From Crambe crambe (lineage: Eukaryota; Porifera; Demospongiae; Poecilosclerida; Crambeidae), in assembly GCA_963924555.1 (NCBI GenBank), contig OZ004588.1, forward strand, positions 1,550,001-1,614,000: a stretch of 64,000 bases of DNA, written 5' to 3'. Made by a program: the position numbers and the translations under genes. The notes under the pieces are model-generated. The model worked only from the letters and a program-made list of their open reading frames with translations. It was not told the DNA's origin and searched no databases. Below, in pieces: positions 12,164-24,639 of the stretch (position 1 is the stretch's first letter; each line of letters begins with the position of its first letter).

Positions 12164-12573
12164 TCTATAATATTATTTTATCCAGGATTGCTATCTTATC
12201 ATAAATCTTACCTCTTGTGGTATTACATCTTTTCTTTCTCATTGCTATGGCTGCAGCAACCTGCTGCTTCCTCTTCCTGGAACCTTTAGTCATACTTGAC
12301 TTTCTTAGCATTTAGCGAGCCAAATCTTGCATTAGTAGTAATTTTAGCGCGCTCATCTTACACTACAGGAAGCTACTGGTTTTGTGGTCTGTTAGCAACA
12401 TTTTTGCAAACCACAGGTTGCTATGTTACACCACCCTTAAGCTATAAGACCGGGCGCATGCTCACTAGCACTTAGTGCATGCCTCCCACGCATTGAGCGC
12501 CGGCGGTTAAGGTTTGCAGCTGAGCTATTGGCAGAGATACAAGTAATTGCGGTTACCCACAGTGCTAGTGTTT

Positions 12574-15500
12574 ATGGCTTCCCCGTTTGAGGTACGTACA
12601 TCAGGATGTAGCTATAAATAAACATGCAAAAAAGTAGTTCTGTCATAAAAATAATTTACACAGCTAGCACTGACAAATATACTGCTAAGCTAAACAGTTT
12701 ATATCCATCCATGAAGATATCAGAAGCAGAACTTGAACTGTTCAAGAGACGAAAAGAAGAGGGGTATGACTTGTATGATGAGCAGTACCTAAGGTGGAAG
12801 GAGCAAAAGGTTATAGATTTAATACAGCCATGACGTAAATTTAAATTGCATACTATCCCAACCAGGATAATACTGAACCAACACATAATAGTGTCCAGAG
12901 AAAAACCTTAAAGGTATGTATTTTATTAGTGGGCTATGATATAAATTGATAAACCATAGGTTGGAGAGTCATCTAGAAGATATAGGCCACCACCAAAAAT
13001 TGCACAGAAGCCGTTTACTGCTACACCTATATTAAGCAAACACACGCCATCAAGTGTATGTATGTTATGTGGTGCTCCCCACGTAAAATCGATGACTATA
13101 CAGTCTTGCTAGCCAACTCAAAAATAATCTTACCCTATAATGGAAGGATTTTCACAGTATGCCATGACTTTAGGATTCTACATCTCTCAATGAGATCATC
13201 CAGGAGTTGAGTGATATAAAGATTGGAAGATATATGTTCAAATAACAATAAAATTCTGAGAAAAATTTCTCAGAAAGCTAATATTGACGAATACAAGGTA
13301 GACAGCATTTTATTTGATTAGGTATTACTACTTTTATTCCTTTAAGGTTGATATAGCATCAAATATTGGCAAGCAGTACTGCAAGTCACTTTTCAGAGAA
13401 CTCACTGAAGAGCAATATGCTGTAAGTAATAATGATAAGGGTCCCCATATTAACATGCAAAAAAAATTTTTTTTTACAAGCTACACATAAATGTACATGT
13501 ATTGTCAGAACAACAACTCCAGATTAAGAAATGATACTGTTATGAATTTTTTTTGCTCTTTCTCAAGTACGTCTATTAAAGAAATGTTAGATATGGTATG
13601 GCCCAGTACCACTTCAAAGCAACTAGTTCATTAAAGTAATATTGGGGTGCCTGCATTCACTGGACTGGACTATAACAGCTAAGAATGTATATACATTCAA
13701 AAGGATATGGGCCACCCCCTGATCTCATCCATTCCATTGTAAACTATGTGTTCCACAGCCATATCAGAGAGTGCGGTAGCACTCTCTAAGTAGGGATGGC
13801 AGGTCAAAGTCCATAGGACAGTATAAACTAAAAACTCTTCTTTCTCTTCTACCCTTACTCTACAGGTTCTCAGAAGGCTACAGTGAATTATTATATCTAC
13901 AAAGATGAGAGGAGAATGTTCAAAAGCCGAAAATTCATTCGCCAACATAAGAAAAAAACGAGTTCTAAAATTGACTTTTCGTTCTTTTTCTTTATAATAA
14001 TAAGGATAATAATAATAATAAGATCGACGTACCGACTTACTGGCTATAGTCATCAAAATTCTGCTTTGGCCATCTGTTAGAGCGGCACCTAGAGGCTGAT
14101 CTTTTGCTATTAGTTTTGACTAAGGCTCTACTTCACTATTCGATAGCACTCGGAACACAGCTGCTAATCTTTCTACGCCATTTTGAAGGGGGCGGCGCTT
14201 ATGGGCGGAGCCACGTAAGCTTAAGTTTAGCTATAGCCAAGGTCTTCATTCATTATCTGATGATGTTCCAGTCACTCCTTGCTGAATTACAGTACAGATG
14301 CTCATCCTATAGTAGCATTATAGCCAGTACTTGGCTGTAGTGTAGTCAGCTCACTTCACCATGCCGTGTACATGTCATTTACATTGCTGTTGCTGTAAAG
14401 TTTTATATCAACAAAACTTAAATAGCTAAACAAATTCTTCAACCAGAGACACTGTATGTACCTACAAAAGAGGTTTATGTAGAGCTGGCTTTGTATAGTA
14501 CTGTACTGTAGCCTCCCTCATTCAACTTCAAGCACTAAGAAAAAGGATAGAAACAAGTGAGCGTAAAAAATAAAAAGGTTAAGTAGGGATAGCCTAAAAT
14601 CTAGCTGGGCTAGCTATCTATAATGTGCTGCAGCCTCGTATGAAAAAAATCTTCGCGATATTACCTCATAAAAGGGGTGGGGCAATTAATAGCAGTTCTC
14701 CTCATATAACACCTGCACAGGATGTGGCCATTTGATGGCATCCACTATTATGATCACTACACCAAATGCATAAACTCCCCATACTCCTCCCTCAAGCAAG
14801 ACATACGTACCATCTCAATAATTATTTCAGTGATCACATATGTAACAATTAGCTAATGCTGTTCACTTTTTAAAATGTTCACTCCTTTCAGTACTCCATT
14901 ACACTGCAGATGATCATCCTTCAAACTCTCCTCCCTGAACAGAATGAAATACTGATCATTAAATAAATTTAGTTCAATCAAGGAAGCCTTTAGTGTCTAT
15001 CAATTTTCATAATCACAAAGAAAAAGAATGCAAACAAGTGAATGCAAAAAATTTCTTCGAAATAAAAATGTGAAGTAGGGATGCTATTATAACTGCAGCA
15101 GTAGGGATGCTATTATAACTGCAGCTTCATTATGAAAACCAAGTAGTGCAGCATCGAAGCAGTATGGCCCAAAAATCTAGCTGGAATATGTATTATAACT
15201 GCATGCAAGAGAGTGAACTTAGTGAAGTGACCCTTACCCATCATCAAGTACAAGATACTATTCCTACTTCACTCCCATGATCAAGGGCCAAGGGAGTGAA
15301 GTAGGAATAGTATCTCGTACTTGATGATGGGTAAGGGTCACTTCACTAAGTTCACTCTCTTGCATGCAGTTATAATACATATTCCAGCTAGATTTTTGGG
15401 CCATACTGCTTCGATGCTGCACTACTTGGTTTTCATAATGAAGCTGCAGTTATAATAGCATCCCTACTGCTGCAGTTATAATAGCATCCCTACTTCACAT

Positions 15501-16582
15501 TTTTATTTCGAAGAAATTTTTTGCATTCATTTGCAATAGTAACATAGGTGCAATGGTTTACCTTAATTTTGTGGGTACAAAATTTCAATTTTTGGTACAG
15601 ACTAATTCTATACACTAGGCCCATGCCTTCACCATTCAATTCTATTTCAAGCAGGAATAATATCAATTTGAACTTTGAACTAGCTAAATTTAGTACCCAT
15701 TAATAATAGGTATTTCAACTGAGGCACATCAGAGTCATGTGGTATAATCTGCCGCCATCCTCTGGGGTTTGGCATAGCAATTTTGTTTGGCTGTGGAACC
15801 CATATTTCACACTGAGACTGGGAATAAATGGCTCCTGTATTAATGATTAAAGGTATATGTAAGTATTATTAACTGTGGCCACATTCTCCAGTGAATGCAG
15901 ACACCCATAGGGTTACTCAAGAAAAGGGTTCTTGGTACTTGAACCACAATATTATTATCTTGATTAAGCTTTACCTTTCGAACAGGCTGCAGTAACAAAT
16001 GCATTAGGAGATGACTCTCACTCATCAGCTATTCATAAAATGGGAATAAGCTATGCCAGAAGCCTGGTGACTACATATAGAACTGAGGAAAGAAGAAAGG
16101 TAGAGTCATGTCCTAAACTTGAGAGTCCTATTCCTACATGTGTATCAGTTGTGATGTATTACATATTACATTGTGATTTAGCTCTTAGGAAAACATCCAT
16201 ATGAGGATTAAGTTGCCAGGAAAATAATGAGAAGTTTTAGGATCACTGGGAGTACTTTCAAATACACTAAACATGTGGCACTACTGGTAATGTTCATCAT
16301 GATAGATGTTAGGCTTATCAATAATTGTGGTCCCCTTTTCACTTTCCTTTTGAATGAACTGGTCAACTAGCATTAACTTTCAAATTTTCCATTTACCATA
16401 ACCCTTCCCCTAAAATGGACAGTATTAACAAATCTATGTAATCATTTACGTACCTTCAATCATTCTTTAATACTCAGAAAAGGTTCATAGAAGATAAGCC
16501 TACTGAAGCAAATGAGAGTGGGCTTATGTTTTCCAATTCCAAGATAAGCGAGGAACAATGGAAAGATATACTTGGAGAGTAA
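12574..16582 (+). CDS. Unrecognised eight-exon gene, all junctions phase 0
   Basis: Exons: 12574-12591 (MASPFE), 12690-12809, 12866-12913, 12960-13055, 13174-13297, 13347-13421, 15986-16099 and 16478-16582 (TAA). All have AG acceptors and GT donors, and every junction falls between codons. The product is about 205 residues, charged and probably coiled-coil: KISEAELELFKRRKEEGYDLYDEQYLRWKEQK, then a basic Pro-rich stretch (SSRRYRPPPKIAQKPF), NEIIQELSDIK, KILRKISQKANIDEYK, GKQYCKSLFRELTEEQYA, GISYARSLVTTYRTEERRK, and the end ISEEQWKDILGE. One base seems missing in exon 5 at about 13230, so the copy is frameshifted there or the sequence has an error. I recognise no family. The gene starts about 140 bp right of the TTAA-bounded element. 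Confidence 0.6.
14520..14660. repeat. Diverged half-copy of the palindromic element at 15035-15535
   Basis: Shares AACAAGTGA, AAGTAGGGAT and AAATCTAGCTGG in the same order as the left arm of the palindrome about 500 bases away, inside the same intron. Confidence 0.45.
15035..15535. repeat. Near-perfect palindrome, about 240-bp arms, 15-bp spacer
   Basis: Left arm about 15035-15276, spacer 15277-15291, right arm 15292-15535. The arms pair almost base for base (one clear mismatch, CAAGATAC against GTATCTCG). Both arms contain a duplicated GTAGGGATGCTATTATAACTGCAGC unit read on opposite strands. It lies in intron 6 of the eight-exon gene. Such perfection implies a recent foldback insertion or inverted duplication. 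Confidence 0.9.
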
Positions 16583-16794
16583 TATTATCATGCACACACA
16601 TCTACAGTACATAGGCGAAGGAAGACGTTATGGAATATGGGGTGGTAGGATGGTAGATATTGAGGTACTGAAAAATTATTGGATTACCCCCACTGTAACT
16701 ATTAATGGAAAACTTAATGGGGGTAATTCCTCTATAACTTTTGAAGTATGGGGGGAGGGGCCTGTTCTTAGCCCCTTGATTAGTAACCTGTTGC

Positions 16795-16826
<32 letters not shown>

Positions 16827-16893
16827 AAATGTAAAAGCAGCTATTTCATTTTGTGGAGAGTACAAAGAGCTATAGCACTATCCTGTCACCTGA
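16583..16893. other. 3' flank with a poly-C run
   Basis: A run of about 28 C at 16798-16825. The proline- and glycine-rich open frames across it are artefacts. No polyadenylation signal identified with confidence. Confidence 0.5.
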
Positions 16894-17173
16894 CAGGGTT
16901 TCATCTAAGGAGGGGGGTGCAGAGGAAGTTTCCCCCCAAACAGCTCAACTTCCCTCCCCAAAACTCATCCAGTTTCCCCCCAAATTGAATTTTAAACAAA
17001 AAATACATCTATGTTAGTAGGATCCAAGCATTAAACTAAAAATATCTAAGTATTAGATTTTTGGCTTCACTCTGCATGGGAGGGGGCAATCCCCCTCACC
17101 GTGGCCTTACGATAACATGTTCCGTCAGCTTCCCTCCCCCTCCCCCAAGGTGAAATTCCTAGATGAAACCCTG
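16894..17173. mobile_element. MITE with CAGGGTTTCATCTA termini, 5-bp target duplication
   Basis: Left end CAGGGTTTCATCTAAGGAGG; right end reads CAGGGTTTCATCTAGGAA on the other strand. CCTGA flanks both sides (16889-16893 and 17174-17178). 280 bp with C-rich subterminal tracts and no coding capacity. Same end and same duplication length as the elements at 26694-26825 and 27620-28361. Confidence 0.75.
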
Positions 17174-17419
17174 CCTGACCATGTATAAAGTGCCACACCC
17201 CTGACTTGTTGGTGCATGCTGCTGTAATTAGGTACAGGCACTAACTTTAAAATAACCTCTAGGCTCTTCTTTATAGTTACCTACATGTATCGATTAATTT
17301 TTATCACGGAATGAAGACTGTGACTCGGATCTAGACTGACTGCATTTTATCAACCTATCAGTTACATGTTTAATATCAACTTTAATATCATAACTATTCA
17401 TTTATTGTTGCACTTTTAG

Positions 17420-18109
17420 ACACCTTTACACATTTCGAAATCCATGTGCACACATCTCAGTCATCACACCTCAAGATGTGTTCCTTTGTCTCTCAAGCCA
17501 TATTTGCAGGTTTGAAGAAAGAAACAGTGGTCCTTGGCTACAACTCCATCCCATCGAAAGCACTCCTCTGTCTGTGTGGTAATGGAGACCCTCATGTTGC
17601 TACGTTCGGAGATGGAGAATGGATCTGCACTGAACATCCCAATGTATTTGGAGAGCTGACCTCTAGACAATCACCATGGTATAAACAAGAATTACACCCA
17701 GCTCCAAGTGGTATGTCCATGCATGCATACATACATACATACATACATACTTACATATATACATACATACATACATACATACGTACACACATATATACAC
17801 ATTCATTTGTTCTTGAATTTGATTGTATTGCATGCAGCTCCTTTGGACTTGAAGACTGTTCGTGCTGCTTTGTGGGATGCCAGGTGCAAGTGGTATGACA
17901 TTGGAGTGGAACTCGACTTGGACACAGCAACTCTTGACTCAATCAACACTACTCACTGTAAACAAGTGGAGGACTGTTTTCGAGAGGTTCTTTCTAAATG
18001 GCTTGAGGTGGCAACACCTTGTCCCTCATGGAAGGCACTGGTTAAAGCCCTGAGGTCTCCTGCTGTGGACTTTCCTCAAGTAGCCTCTAAGATTGAAAGC
18101 AAACATTAG
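17420..18109 (+). pseudogene. 5'-truncated Roc-COR/Death-domain gene (last two exons)
   Basis: Exon 17420-17710 encodes DTFTHFEIHV...CSFVSQAIFAGLKKETVVLGYNSIPSKALLCLCGNGDPHVATFGDGEWICTE, matching in order the end of the Roc-COR exon of the gene at 45724-48345. A phase-1 donor (GTATGT) leads to exon 17838-18109, a Death domain (LKTVRAALWDARCKWYDIGVELDLDTATLD...CFREVLSKWLE...SWKALVKALRSPAVDFPQVASKIES) ending in TAG. The intron is only 127 bp and includes a CATA microsatellite. Both exons are free of stops. Nothing upstream of 17420 resembles the GTPase, and the matching point in the intact gene is not a splice junction, so I read this as a truncated duplicate rather than a full gene. It could still be expressed as a small Death-domain protein. 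Confidence 0.75.
17727..17790. repeat. (CATA)n microsatellite
   Basis: Tetranucleotide ATAC/CATA run in the intron between the two exons of the truncated Death gene. Confidence 0.85.
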
Positions 18110-19407
18110 TTCCCTGTTTGCATTTTAGCATTGCAATTCTATCTCATAATTCTGAAATTTCATTTTATGTATGACTTTCTTGAATATTTTGTATTGCAAT
18201 TGATTTTGAAATAAGATTTTGCACATATTTGCGCAACTGGCATCAGTTTCACGAGTATCATGACCCTCCAAACAAAAGAATGGATATTGACAAGAGTAAT
18301 CTTTTGCGCATGCGCATTTTTGCAGATTGCAAGTGGTGGGCATTATTAGTGTAGAGCAATATGATGAAAACCAGCTGCCTTTGGACCGGTAAGCAATAAA
18401 AGCTCTTGTATCAGTGACGGCAGATCAACTAGTGATCCACCCATGGCTATCATAGACCCAAAGACATGTTTCTTGATTAAGTCGGTGTGTGTTTTGATTG
18501 AACACTTGTGATGATGGTGCTCTCCATGTATATCAGAGTGACAACCCCTATGCTAGCACTAACCACATCATTGTCATACTAACTGAGTCCTCTCCTTTGC
18601 AGGGATCCTGATGACTCACTCTACCCCTTCATTCCTGAAGAACAAGTCTTAAGTCTGTAAGAGTTGCTTGAGGCTTTAGAGGTCTCTCTGTGAGATTATT
18701 GGTCAGGACTCCCCACATTACAGGTATGTGCAGTACATTTCTAATAGGTGTTACCAGCCCCCCCCCCTTCTGTCATCGTTCTACCTAGTATCAGTAACTG
18801 TGCTGTACCCTCGGACTCGTACTTGGACCATTCACAGTTGCATTAACTCTTTCAATGTGTCCTACTATAATATATTTTGACCTACCACCCTTAATTTTAT
18901 TAAGGCATAGAAAATTACAAAATGGGTTTAGTATTGGGAATCATTCATCTTATTGTACATGTGACATTAAAAAGTTGTACTTTTAGTGGTTGGAATTTAA
19001 CTGGAAATTAACAGGTGACTGGATGTTATTTAGAGCACTGTTGGTATAGAGGTGTATGTCACCAGTCTCATCATTAGCCTGAGTGTTATGATGTTATGTG
19101 ACAACTGGGTTGCATATGGGCAGTACACATAAACCCCTTGCTTGCCAATGTCTACTCGTACGTTACTGTTGCCTTACTGAATATGATGTGACCTTAATCA
19201 AGTTGTTTAAATATGTGCTGGGTTCATGGTTTATGGAAGCATAAAATGCTGGCTTGGATAACATCAAATGTCAAATATGCCAGACATCCTTTCGATTTAC
19301 AGTGTACACCCTTCCTCTCCACCTCCACCTCTATAAGTTATTCCTCACTTGTTTACACTTTCACACCTTTGTTTCAACTGCTGCATGCTTTTTATTTCGT
19401 TTTACAG

Positions 19408-19468
19408 AGTGGAGTTGTAATTCTAACACAGCTGGTCACTAGATCGTTTACTTTCGGAAAACTATTCG
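19408..19468 (+). other. Exon-like cassette B, copy 1
   Basis: Preceded by a pyrimidine tract and TTTACAG, followed by GTAGGG. Encodes SGVVILTQLVTRSFTFGKLF. Relatives at 49713-49775 and 56746-56799 keep acceptor and donor but vary in length (61, 63, 54 nt). Copy 2 has an in-frame stop. Confidence 0.4.
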
Positions 19469-20725
19469 GTAGGGTACGTCTTCTGATTGCCCCTCCCTCC
19501 CTCTATATATTGTCCCATCGCACTTTGTCCCTAGCATGGAGATAGTGCTGAGAGAGAGTTTGTAGACCTGAACACCTCATGACCCACCACTGTCAATCTA
19601 TGGTATGTTTTGAGATTGACTATTCTATTTTGACTTTCTGTTGCTGAGACCCTTTACCCATTTTGATATTGTGCAATCATTTTGATGCCAACTTTACATC
19701 CCAGTCAGAGGTACATATAATCAATACGTCTTCTGATTGTCCCTCCTCCCCCTATAATGCTGTCACATCTCACTTTATCCCCTGCATGCATGGATAGTGC
19801 CTATGCAGAGTTTGTAGACCTGAGCACCTCATGGCTGGCCGGCCTACCCCTGTCATCTGGATGACTATATTCTGCACTTGTGACTTTCTAAAGTTTGCCC
19901 ACTATAGCCTAACTTGCTAAGGAAATGGAGTGGCGTATCCTCATAATAGCACTTTCAGTCAATATGAGTTTCTATTTCAATATGAATCCCTTTCTATTGT
20001 CCTGTATCAAACCATTTTAGTTGAGCTTAGCCTAGGAGGGTATGTGTAGGCTGAGCATGTTTAATATCAGCTTGTCAGTCATGAATCACAAAACATTCTG
20101 TTTCAGCTGTCATGCAATGATCAATTTTGGACCTAATCAGCTGATTAAGATCTTTATGTAAGCAGTGGTGTCATCTGTGTGTGAAAGTTTCAGTTCCAGA
20201 CAGATCCTTTTATTCCATAGATGACTGCAACTGAATAATGTGTATGATATTACATTGCAGTTTTCAGTAAAATTGTATGCTCTTCGTATAATATAAACCT
20301 CTCTCCATTTAATGATCAGACACTTGTGTTAGTGAACTGGAAGTGGTTAGAATCACAATTGTATGCTCAGCTGGTCACTACATTGTTTTTTTGACAAGTT
20401 AGTCTTTTAAAAAGACTAGGAATGCCTCGGCACGACTTCAGTGCAATTATTATTAAACTTTCTAAATAATGTGCACTGAGCGACATGGCTTATTGTAGTA
20501 AGGTTGGTATTTACACAGCTAGTGTTCTTGCTGTTCAATACTTTCAAACTGCCGTTTTGAATGATTCTCATGCATAGCTTGATTGAATTATGTGTACTGG
20601 ACTCTTTCATTAGGTTCTCCTTCAACATGGCTCTCTCTTTGGCACTTCAAACGATCACCTAGTTCATGTACATTGCAAATCTCTGTTGTTTTTGTTCATT
20701 GCTGTCTTCTCTGCATGGACTTCAT

Positions 20726-20773
20726 TAGCCTCGTACCCAGGCCTTATTAAAATAAGGCCTGGGTACGAGGCTA
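20726..20773. mobile_element. 48-bp palindromic micro-transposon with 9-bp target duplication
   Basis: Sequence opens TAGCCTCGTACCCAGGCCTT and closes with its complement, stems of about 23 bases. Flanked by GGACTTCAT (20717-20725) and GGGCTTCAT (20774-20782), a 9-bp duplication with one change. The related sequence near 7405-7420 has a single GGGCTTGAT followed by the same TTGTTGGCAAAGACGGCCAA, so it is an empty site. Termini are shared with the 822-bp element at 44857-45678. Confidence 0.75.
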
Positions 20774-21264
20774 GGGCTTCATTTGTTGGCAAAGACGGCC
20801 AAGAAGCATCAGCACTCTCTTCACGGTGTAGCATTACTGCGTACCTGAGCCTGTCTGTCTGTCTGTCTGTTTATCTTTAGTACTGTAGTCTAGCTAGACT
20901 AGTAGCTAGAGAGCTAGCCTCAAGGACTGAGCTTGCTAACGCATGTGCTCGATACGCATCACCGCGCATCATTGCGCGTGCTATTAATACGTACCATCAT
21001 AGATGGTCGCTTTCGGCACTGTGCCTCGGCACTCTGGTGCCAAGGCAAAAAAAGTTTTAAAGTCTGGGGGTTGGAGATAACATGGGAAATCCCCCTCCCC
21101 CTCAACACAATACATACACATAATGTGTTGCTGCAATCACTAGTAGTTGATGTTTTATACATTTACGAATAAATTTTTTTGGCCAAACACGCACCCCACC
21201 CAACCCCCTCCACATTTTTATCATTGTTCTAACTGATCACTGTATGTTGTGTATGCAATTACAG

Positions 21265-21329
21265 AATGAGATGAAGTCCTCAAGGAAGAGGAGCAGTCAT
21301 AATCGTCGCTCTTAAAGAAACCCTTACAG
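21265..21329 (+). other. Exon-like cassette C, copy 1
   Basis: Flanked by CAATTACAG and GTAACC. Encodes a basic peptide of the type NEMKSSRKRSSH. Other copies: 50629-50699, 53525-53595 (acceptor deleted), 56864-56934 and 58806-58866. This copy is 6 nt shorter than the 71-nt form and out of frame in its second half. Confidence 0.45.
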
Positions 21330-23003
21330 GTAACCATCAATCTTTCTTTATGATGCTTTTTTTTTTAGAGCATAGTTAATATATTTCAATCACCTTCTCC
21401 CTCCTCGAGCTTCTTTGTGGTTGTATATATATATATATATATATATACTAGCATGTGGAATCATACTCTTATCCTGCTTCCCCTTTAGTACATTATGATT
21501 TCCATGGCTCAAGAGATATTGATATGCCACCCTTTTCCTCCATGCTGTCCTTTATATTCAGCCTCAATACATTTCCTAACTCCTTCATATCCTGTTATCA
21601 CATAATTATGTTAATATCCCATGCAGGAGAAATGCTACTGTGTCAGGGCCCACAATAACAGTCAGTCACAGGACATTTGTCCAGTCATTTTCTGCCTTTG
21701 TCTGACCAATTTTTCTATTGTAGTAAAACTGCTATTAGATAATCATGTGTGGACAATAATGTAGTGTTACTGTGAGTCCTGTTGTGTGTGTGTCCTACTA
21801 GTTGTCCAACTGTCACTTGCACTTATAATAACACCAACCATTTCAGAGAATTACTTTACGTGGTACATACTTTGGATACAGAAAGGTTGCATTTGTATTC
21901 TGTGCTATCTGAATATTTCATCTTATGTGGTTAATGGATCGGTGAGATATTTATCTCAGCCTGTTTTGATTCCAGGGTCTTCCTTCATATCTTCCAATCA
22001 TTATGGCTTATATTATTGCCCTTAGTGGATTGACCCTTTGACCGTTGTCCCATCTCATTTTATCTCTAGCATGGATAAGTGACACATGGATAGTGTTGAG
22101 AGGTGGTTTATGGACCTGAACACCTCTCAATGGTTGACATTGACACTCTTTTGTACATATCATTCTAATGCTAAAACCCTTTACCCACTCTAGTTCAGGT
22201 GTCTAGGTTATTATGTCAGCACTTTCAGTCAATAATTATGATTGTTCACTATCTGTTTCAGTTCAGTATGGTCCCCTTTATAAAATATTGTAAAACATGA
22301 TGGAGATTCGAGAAGGGTGTGCTACAATATGGATTCACATTCCAAGCATGTTAGTTAAACAGTCAAGGTTTATTTCAAGGGGAGTGAGGGGGGCTTCTGC
22401 CCCCCTCTGAACAATGGCTTGCCCCCCTAGGAATTTGCTAGGATGTATAATGAGATCATTATAGAGTTCCACATACATGTACTGGTTTGTAGTTGCCCTC
22501 TTCATTTTTTTTTCACTAACCCCTTGAGCTAAATTTGCCAGTGGTGCCATCCATGAATGTGTGAAAGTTTCAGTTGCCTGAAACTTTCTTTGAAAGAACT
22601 TTCTTCATTTGCCACCTATCATCCCAGTTTTATAAGTATGTCTTCCGATTGCCTCATATATTTTTAGTATAGACAGTGTTAAGAGTAGATTTGTTGACCT
22701 GAACACCTCATGACCCACTCCTTTTAAACTAGATAGTTGACATTGACTATTCTGTTTGTAATGTTGAAACCCTTTACCCACTTTAGTGTGTTAGCATAGC
22801 ATTCAAATGTTGAACACTTTCAATCGTTTAATCACTTTCTGTGAATTAAGCTGTGACAGTGTTGGGTAGAGAGTTGAGGAGGGTGTGCTACAATATGGAT
22901 TCATAATCCGAGTGGGTTATGATGGTTTTTACACAGGATGGTTTACAGAGTGAACAATGAGAATGTAAATTCTATGGTAATGAACTTTCTTTTTTAATTT
23001 TGG

Positions 23004-23007
<4 letters not shown>

Positions 23008-23071
<64 letters not shown>
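23008..23071. repeat. (CT)n microsatellite
   Basis: Uninterrupted CT dinucleotides, over 30 units. A second pure CT run is at 52670-52713. Confidence 0.95.
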
Positions 23072-23074
<3 letters not shown>

Positions 23075-23230
23075 CACATACGCACACACACAAACAGGTC
23101 ATATTAATGTCTTGATCAGCATCTTGTATGTACCATAATGTACGTACTGTGGATTATTTAAAAGTTTGAGTATTGTGATGCTAGTAACAGCCTCCGAGAG
23201 AGATCAAATATTAGTTCCTTTAGGAACATA

Positions 23231-23740
23231 CCGTAATCGTATAAATTTTCGGAGGTTTAAAATTTCGTCATTTCCGGAGCTGTTCCTATAATAAAAAATT
23301 TCCGCAGGTCTAATTTTCGTAGCAAGCACATGGAAAATAATGCATGCGCATAATAGCTATATCATTGCCTGCTGCTGGGGCCGAGTGATGATGGCTATAT
23401 TCGTGGCTACTACAGAGAAATCTAGATAGTTCCCCCAAAAGAAGGCTAGGCTGGCGACGCCAGACTAAAATCTAGACTGCTACAGAAGGCGAGACGCTTC
23501 GTTGTAGAAGAGAGACAGGTAACGGCCATGATCCCGGTAATGAAGCATGATACTTTCGTCTCACGGACTATCTGCTCCAGGTTTTTTTCCAGCTGCTATC
23601 GATATCGCATCGCACACGCATGCGCATCGTCGTCATATATGACGTCATAGTACTAAGACTTCGTTTATTATTTTCGAGGATTCTGATCGACTACGAAAAA
23701 AACGAAAATAAAACCCCATCGAAAATTTATACAATTACGG
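23231..23740. mobile_element. 510-bp MITE with TA target duplication
   Basis: Ends are inverted repeats CCGTAATCGTATAAATTTTC and, on the other strand, CCGTAATTGTATAAATTTTC, each flanked by TA (23229-23230 and 23741-23742). No coding capacity. Fits a Tc1/mariner-type non-autonomous element. Confidence 0.75.
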
Positions 23741-23844
23741 TACTTTAATTCTCCAATTGGTTGGTATGTGAGGTATTTAACAATTTCTACCAGGTTGGGA
23801 CTGTTACATATACTGTAGAACACATAAAGCATAAGTTTATGACA

Positions 23845-24475
23845 TCATTAGCCTGAGTGTTATGATGTCATGTGACAGCTGGGTTGCATATGGGCAGTAC
23901 ACATAACTTCTCTGCAATGGACAAAAAGTTGGGTTTACTGTACATTAATCTCTATCCCAGTCTGATAGGTATAATCAGTACGTCTTCTGATTGCCCCTCC
24001 CTCCCACATCATCCCATCTCACTTTGTCCCTTGCATGAATAGTGTTGAGAGACCTGAGCACTTCATCCCCCTTTTCTTTCTAGATGGTTTATACTTGTGA
24101 CTTTATTTGAGGTTAAGTTTAGTAGAAATTTGAGGAGGGTGTGCTACATTATGAATTCATAATACAAGGATATTGTGTACTAATGGCCTTATTTGTGTGT
24201 GTGTTTTTTGTTGTTGTTGTTTTTTTTCTCATGATAACTGTTATTATAGTGGAGTAAATCCATAATGGACCACACAGTTTTTATTCTCTATCCATAAGTT
24301 GATCCATATGTAATCAATGGTCATATAATTGTATGCTTTATATAGAACAGGGATTCATGTGGAGGGTGCATGAGGACTCAGTATCTCACCCATGATATTT
24401 TAATTGTGAAACTCTCCCTAAATTTTGTGTGTTTATGCTTGACACTGTCACATGTAGACAATATAGCAATAGGGA
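23845..24475. repeat. Dispersed repeat family copy (near-copy of 6650-7220)
   Basis: Same order of markers as 6650-7220, including CTCCCTAAxTTTxGTGTG and GACACTGTCACATxTAGACAAT at the right end. Confidence 0.75.
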
Positions 24476-24639
24476 TTTTGATTTGTGCTGAATCACCTGT
24501 ACGTACCTGAAAGACTGTCACCACCCTCTCTAATAAGAACATTACACTGTACTGTCTGGACCTTCATTTAATGTAGTTGATGTAGTTCATTTAATGTAAT
24601 TGAGGTGGTTTAAATTGTGTACAATTGTTTCAACTGAGA

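Larger units (their letters stand above)
10193..12436. mobile_element. TTAA-target DNA transposon carrying an exonuclease-like gene
   Basis: The ends are exact 13-bp inverted repeats, GGGTGGTGTAACA at 10193 and its complement ending at 12436, each flanked by TTAA (10189-10192 and 12437-12440). TTAA target duplication is characteristic of piggyBac and Kolobok superfamilies. No transposase of either kind was recognised, so the copy looks non-autonomous or carries an unrecognised one. Cargo is on the minus strand: the C-terminal half of a DEDDh-type exonuclease-like gene and a long Ser/Glu/Leu-rich repeat tract. About 600 bp at the left (10200-10850) hold no gene I recognise. Confidence 0.75.

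Noticed and set aside
11448..12170. Plus-strand (EDSERAEHSGGA)n frames
   Set aside because: Repeat open on both strands; the only nearby recognisable protein is on the minus strand, so the plus reading is the less likely.
13865..14080. Possible exon GSQKATVNYYIYKDERRMFKSRKFIRQHKKK after an AG acceptor
   Set aside because: No matching donor, it runs into low-complexity ATA triplets, and would break the phase-0 pattern of the surrounding gene.
16572..16988. Proline- and glycine-rich frames over poly-C runs (also at 29458, 51576, 51862, 57134)
   Set aside because: Homopolymer artefacts.
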